A DNA stretch of 64,000 nt from Bauldia sp965232525. GTDB lineage: Bacteria > Pseudomonadota > Alphaproteobacteria > Rhizobiales > Kaistiaceae. This document shows, piece after piece, positions 60,555 to 64,000 of the stretch. Both the position numbers and the translations under genes were made by a program. The notes under the pieces were generated by a model. The model was given only the letters and a program-made list of their open reading frames with translations, had not been told where the DNA came from and did no database searches. Positions within the stretch are counted from its first letter, which is position 1. Each line of letters begins with the position of its first letter. The DNA lies in NCBI RefSeq assembly GCF_965232525.1, contig NZ_OZ246980.1:3968001-4032000 (forward strand), read 5' to 3'.

Positions 60555-63329
60555 ATGCTGGATGTGCCCGTCAACGCTGATGGCGATCGGCCAAACGACT
60601 GGTATGCCCGACCGGTAGCGGACGCGCTCACCACATTCGACGCCAACCCGAATGGCGGTCTGCACCAAGGCGACATCGATGCGTACCGCGCGAAGTATGG
60701 CTCCAACCGGCTGCCTGAACCAAAGCGGAAAGGGCCGCTCGTCCGTTTCCTCAAGCAGTTCGAGGACGTCCTCATTTATGTTCTGCTGGGTGCAGCGGTC
60801 ATCACCGCGCTGTTGGGCCACTGGGTCGACACCGGTGTCATCCTGGCGGTTGTCGTCGTCAACGCGATCATCGGCTTCGTTCAGGAAGGCAAGGCCGAAC
60901 AGGCGCTCGCCGCCATCCGCAACATGCTGGCGCCCAAGGCGACCGTCATCCGCGACAGTCGCCGCCGCAGTATCCCCGGCGAAGACGTCGTCCCCGGCGA
61001 CCTGGTCGTGCTCGAGGCCGGCGATCGCGCCCCCGCCGATGTCCGGCTGTTCGAGGTCAAGGGACTCAAGATCGACGAGTCGGTGCTGACCGGCGAGTCG
61101 ATGGCGGTCGAAAAAGCCGTTGCACCGGTCGCCGAGTCGGCGCCGCTTGGCGACCGCAAGTCGATGGCGTTCTCGGGAACCCTCGCCACCTATGGCCAGG
61201 CGCGCGGGGTTGTCGTGGCGACCGGAACGCACACCGAGATCGGTCGGATCAGCGGCATGCTGACCGAAGTCACCGCGCTTCAAACGCCTCTCCTGCGGCA
61301 GATGGGCGTGTTCGCCACCTGGCTTACGGTGGCGATCCTTTGCCTCGCCGCCTTCGTGCTCGCGTTCGGACTCCTGGTGCGGGACTACAGTTTCGCGGAA
61401 ATCTTCATGGCGGTCGTCGGCCTCTCCGTCGCGGCGATTCCCGAAGGCTTGCCCGCCATTTTAACCATCACCCTCGCCATCGGTGTTCAGAGCATGGCGC
61501 GTCGCAACGCCATCGTCCGCCAGCTTCCGGCCATCGAAGCCCTCGGATCGGTGTCGGTGATCTGCTCGGACAAGACCGGCACCCTGACCCGTAACGAGAT
61601 GACCGTCGCCTCGATCGCGACCGCCCGACATCTCTTCACCGTCAGCGGCGTCGGGTATGTCCCGCAAGGCGGCTTCTCGCTCGACGGTCGCGACGTCGAA
61701 CTCGACGACCACCCGCTGCTTTCGCAGATGTGCCTGGCGGCACTGTTGTGCAGCGACGCGAGCCTGGAGGAGTCGGACGGCAACTGGACGGTCGGTGGCG
61801 ACCCGATGGAGGGCGCACTGGTCGTGGTTGCCTGCAAGGCCGGTCTCGATCCCGATTATGAGGCGCAAGCCTGGCCACGCACTGATGCGATCCCGTTCGA
61901 TTCCCAGCATCGCTTCATGGCCAGCCTCCACCACGATCACACCGGCCATGGCCAGATCTTCGTCAAGGGCGCGCCGGAGCGCATCCTTGAGATGTGCGCC
62001 CGTCAACGCGGCATCGACGGCGACGCCGACCTGGATATCGACTACTGGCATAATCAGGCCGAAGAGATCGCTGCGCGCGGCCAGCGGCTGCTCGCGGTCG
62101 CGGTGAAGACCGGCGCGGCATCGCATTCGGACCTGCAGTTCCACGACGTGGATAACGGCCTGACGTTCCTCGGGCTGTTCGGCCTGATCGATCCGCCGCG
62201 CGAGGAGGCAATTGCGGCGGTGGCCGAGTGCCGCTCGGCCGGCATCCGCGTCAAGATGATCACCGGCGACCATGCCGGCACCGCGACGGCGATTGCCCGC
62301 GAACTCGGCCTTGAAAATCCGAAAGCGGCGCTGACCGGCAGCGATCTCGACACACTCGACGACGCGACCCTTCGCCAACGCGTCGGGGATACTTCGGTGT
62401 TCGCGCGCACCAGCCCCGAACACAAGCTGCGCCTCGTCGAGGCGCTGCAGGCCAACGGCGCGGTCGTCGCCATGACCGGCGACGGTGTCAATGACGCCCC
62501 GGCTCTGAAACGTGCCGACATTGGCATCGCCATGGGCATGAAGGGCACCGAAGCGGCCAAGGAAGCAGCCGAGATCGTACTCGCCGACGACAATTTCGCA
62601 ACGATTGCAGCCGCCGTGAAGGCTGGGCGGACGGTCTACGACAATCTGAAGAAGGCGATCATCTTCCTGCTACCGGTCAACGGTGGCGAGTCGCTGACCC
62701 TCGTCGCCGCGATCCTGCTCGGCCTCACTTTGCCGATCACGCCCCTGCAGATTCTGTGGGTCAACATGGTGAGCTCGGTCCTGCTCGCCATGACGCTGGC
62801 GTTCGAACCGTCCGAGCCGGGTGTCATGCGGCGGGCACCGCGACCGCCGAAGGAGCCGATCCTCTCCGGCTTCGTGGTGTGGCGCGTCGCCTTCGTTTCG
62901 GTGCTGTTCTGTATCGGCATCTTCGGCATGTTTGCATGGGCGCAGGCGACCGGATCGAGCGTCGAGGTTGCGCGGACGGTTGCCGTCAACACGCTAGTGG
63001 TGATGGAGATTTTCTACTTGTTCTCCGTCCGCTACCTGAACTCGACCTCGCTGACCGTGCGCGGCGCGCTCGGCACGCGAGCCGTGATCGTCGCCGTTCT
63101 GGCCGTGACCGCGCTGCAGTTCCTGTTCACCTACGCGCCCTTCATGGAAACGTTTTTCGGCACCCAACCGCTCACCCTCACCCAGGGCCTGCTCGTCTTT
63201 CTGGTCGGCCCCGTTGTTCTGGTTATCCTTGAAGTCGAGAAACGGGTCCGGGTCGCGCTAATTGGCCCACGAAACCCACACCCGCCTGCCGGCGGCCAAC
63301 CGGGACAGGCCCGTGCCGCTCATCACTGA
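60555..63329 (+). CDS. Cation-transporting P-type ATPase, calcium type (P2)
   Basis: 924 residues. N-terminal cation-ATPase domain (YRAKYGSNRLPEP), LTGES actuator motif, M4 AAIPEGLPAILTITLAIG with the PEGLP calcium/sodium-type signature, phosphorylated Asp339 in SDKTGTLTRNE, KGAPERIL, and MTGDGVNDAPALKRADIGIAMG. It pumps a cation, most likely Ca2+, out of the cell; Na+ or K+/H+ relatives share the motifs. It is about 5 kb from the calcium-binding array, a suggestive but unproven link. It overlaps the next gene by 17 bases. Confidence 0.92.
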   Translation: MLDVPVNADGDRPNDWYARPVADALTTFDANPNGGLHQGDIDAYRAKYGSNRLPEPKRKGPLVRFLKQFEDVLIYVLLGAAVITALLGHWVDTGVILAVVVVNAIIGFVQEGKAEQALAAIRNMLAPKATVIRDSRRRSIPGEDVVPGDLVVLEAGDRAPADVRLFEVKGLKIDESVLTGESMAVEKAVAPVAESAPLGDRKSMAFSGTLATYGQARGVVVATGTHTEIGRISGMLTEVTALQTPLLRQMGVFATWLTVAILCLAAFVLAFGLLVRDYSFAEIFMAVVGLSVAAIPEGLPAILTITLAIGVQSMARRNAIVRQLPAIEALGSVSVICSDKTGTLTRNEMTVASIATARHLFTVSGVGYVPQGGFSLDGRDVELDDHPLLSQMCLAALLCSDASLEESDGNWTVGGDPMEGALVVVACKAGLDPDYEAQAWPRTDAIPFDSQHRFMASLHHDHTGHGQIFVKGAPERILEMCARQRGIDGDADLDIDYWHNQAEEIAARGQRLLAVAVKTGAASHSDLQFHDVDNGLTFLGLFGLIDPPREEAIAAVAECRSAGIRVKMITGDHAGTATAIARELGLENPKAALTGSDLDTLDDATLRQRVGDTSVFARTSPEHKLRLVEALQANGAVVAMTGDGVNDAPALKRADIGIAMGMKGTEAAKEAAEIVLADDNFATIAAAVKAGRTVYDNLKKAIIFLLPVNGGESLTLVAAILLGLTLPITPLQILWVNMVSSVLLAMTLAFEPSEPGVMRRAPRPPKEPILSGFVVWRVAFVSVLFCIGIFGMFAWAQATGSSVEVARTVAVNTLVVMEIFYLFSVRYLNSTSLTVRGALGTRAVIVAVLAVTALQFLFTYAPFMETFFGTQPLTLTQGLLVFLVGPVVLVILEVEKRVRVALIGPRNPHPPAGGQPGQARAAHH

Positions 63330-64000
63330 AGCGATCAGCAGCTACATCTTCTACGAGATCGCCGCGCTCCTCGTCCTTGCCGCGGCGGTTGGCTTCGTCG
63401 GCCTGCTGCTGCGTCAGCCGTTGATCGTCAGCTTCATCGCCGTCGGCATCCTCGCCGGCCCGTCGGTGCTGAACGTTGCTCAGTCGGACGAGTACATCGA
63501 CCTGCTTGCCGAACTCGGCATCGCCGTTCTGTTGTTCCTCGTCGGGCTCAAGCTCGACCTGAAGCTGATCCGCACCCTCGGCCCGGTGGCGTTGATGACC
63601 GGGCTCGGCCAGGTCGCCTTCACCACCATCTTCGGCTTCCTGATCGGCCTCGCCCTTGGCCTCGATGCCGTCACCAGCTTCTACGTCGCGGTGGCGCTGA
63701 CGTTTTCCTCGACCATCATCATCGTCAAACTCCTCTCCGACAAACGCGAGATTGATTCGCTCCACGGCCGCATCGCCTTGGGCTTCCTGATCGTTCAGGA
63801 CCTGGTCGTCGTGTTCGCCATGATCGTCCTGTCCGCCATCGGCATCGGTGCTCAGGGCGACGCGGCGCTCACCGACATTTTGGAGGTGTTCGGCTACGGC
63901 CTGGCGATGCTGGTTGCCGTGGGCCTGTTCATCCGCTATCTCGCCAACCCGCTGGTCGAGCGCCTGTCGCGGGCGCCGGAGCTGCTGCTCTCGTTCGCGA
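63313..64000 (+). CDS. Cation:proton antiporter, CPA2/KefB type (cut by window end)
   Basis: At least 229 residues from the GTG at 63313; the frame continues past the window. Hydrophobic helices with LIVSFIAVGILAGPSVLNVAQSDEYIDLLAELGIAVLLFLVGLKLDLKLIR and the conserved FLIVQDLVVVFAMI (ion-site Asp) identify the KefB/KefC/Na-H exchanger group that moves K+ or Na+ against protons. It overlaps the ATPase gene by 17 bases, so the two are one cation-handling operon. Confidence 0.85.
   Translation, partial: MPLITEAISSYIFYEIAALLVLAAAVGFVGLLLRQPLIVSFIAVGILAGPSVLNVAQSDEYIDLLAELGIAVLLFLVGLKLDLKLIRTLGPVALMTGLGQVAFTTIFGFLIGLALGLDAVTSFYVAVALTFSSTIIIVKLLSDKREIDSLHGRIALGFLIVQDLVVVFAMIVLSAIGIGAQGDAALTDILEVFGYGLAMLVAVGLFIRYLANPLVERLSRAPELLLSFA

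Noticed and set aside
1..64000. CRISPR arrays, rRNA or complete tRNA genes, insertion sequences with transposase
   Set aside because: I looked for regular spaced repeats, conserved rRNA/tRNA segments and transposase motifs and saw none.

Overview
The window is GC-rich, densely coded DNA typical of a free-living alphaproteobacterium. Supporting signs are ADP-heptose/LPS-core genes, an inositol catabolism block, Gfo/Idh and 2-hydroxyacid dehydrogenases, a DUF3179 protein, and stem-loop repeats of the kind common in Rhizobiales/Rhodospirillales. The genus cannot be named from the sequence. There is no rRNA, no complete tRNA and no CRISPR array.

Region by region. (1) 0-9 kb, accessory: HxlR and TetR regulators (the TetR operon has a 33-bp palindrome at its promoter), two small secreted cysteine-rich proteins, a DMT transporter whose 3' third is duplicated on the far side of a VOC gene, GNAT, a P-loop kinase-like protein, an MFS protein and a serralysin-type metalloprotease. 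(2) 9-30 kb: a third cysteine-rich protein, a cyclic-nucleotide-domain/thioredoxin-reductase fusion without the redox CxxC, a Popeye-like membrane/cNMP protein, transporters, a secreted lipocalin-like protein, DUF3179, an internally duplicated DoxX-like membrane protein between two copies of a repeat, a membrane protein plus trypsin-like protease pair, an O-methyltransferase, a fourth cysteine-rich protein, a porin, a serine hydrolase, MscS, a TPP decarboxylase and an SMR transporter. (3) 30-33.4 kb, island-like: composite palindromic repeat, an OLD-like ATPase-TOPRIM protein and a fifth cysteine-rich protein. (4) 33.4-42.6 kb: an RND/MFP efflux pair and a full ADP-heptose set (gmhA, gmhB, hldE, hldD) with the heptosyltransferase waaC. 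(5) 42.6-47.3 kb: GntR/FCD regulator, SDR, iolE and iolD. (6) 47.5-55.6 kb: eight tandem paralogous RTX-type calcium-binding proteins. (7) 55.7-60.1 kb: a tightly overlapped operon of small-molecule kinase, divergent enolase, 2-hydroxyacid dehydrogenase and Gfo/Idh dehydrogenase. (8) 60.3-64 kb: a small excisionase-like DNA-binding protein, a calcium-type P-type ATPase and a CPA2/KefB-like antiporter cut by the window end.

Two systems stand out. The first is the eight-gene array of about 270-310-residue RTX proteins. They share a non-RTX N-terminal domain, a short beta-roll, a DFSHKDD hinge and a C-terminal KANDF motif. Spacing suggests three transcription units, and the first has a perfect TGTGA-N6-TCACA site and a terminator-like hairpin in its leader. 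The second is a dispersed set of five short, AT-richer genes for exported proteins with 8, 8, 8, 8 and 6 cysteines and a shared spacing pattern, which looks like one undescribed disulfide-rich family. No type I secretion system is present in the window for the RTX proteins or the serralysin, so their exporter must be elsewhere.
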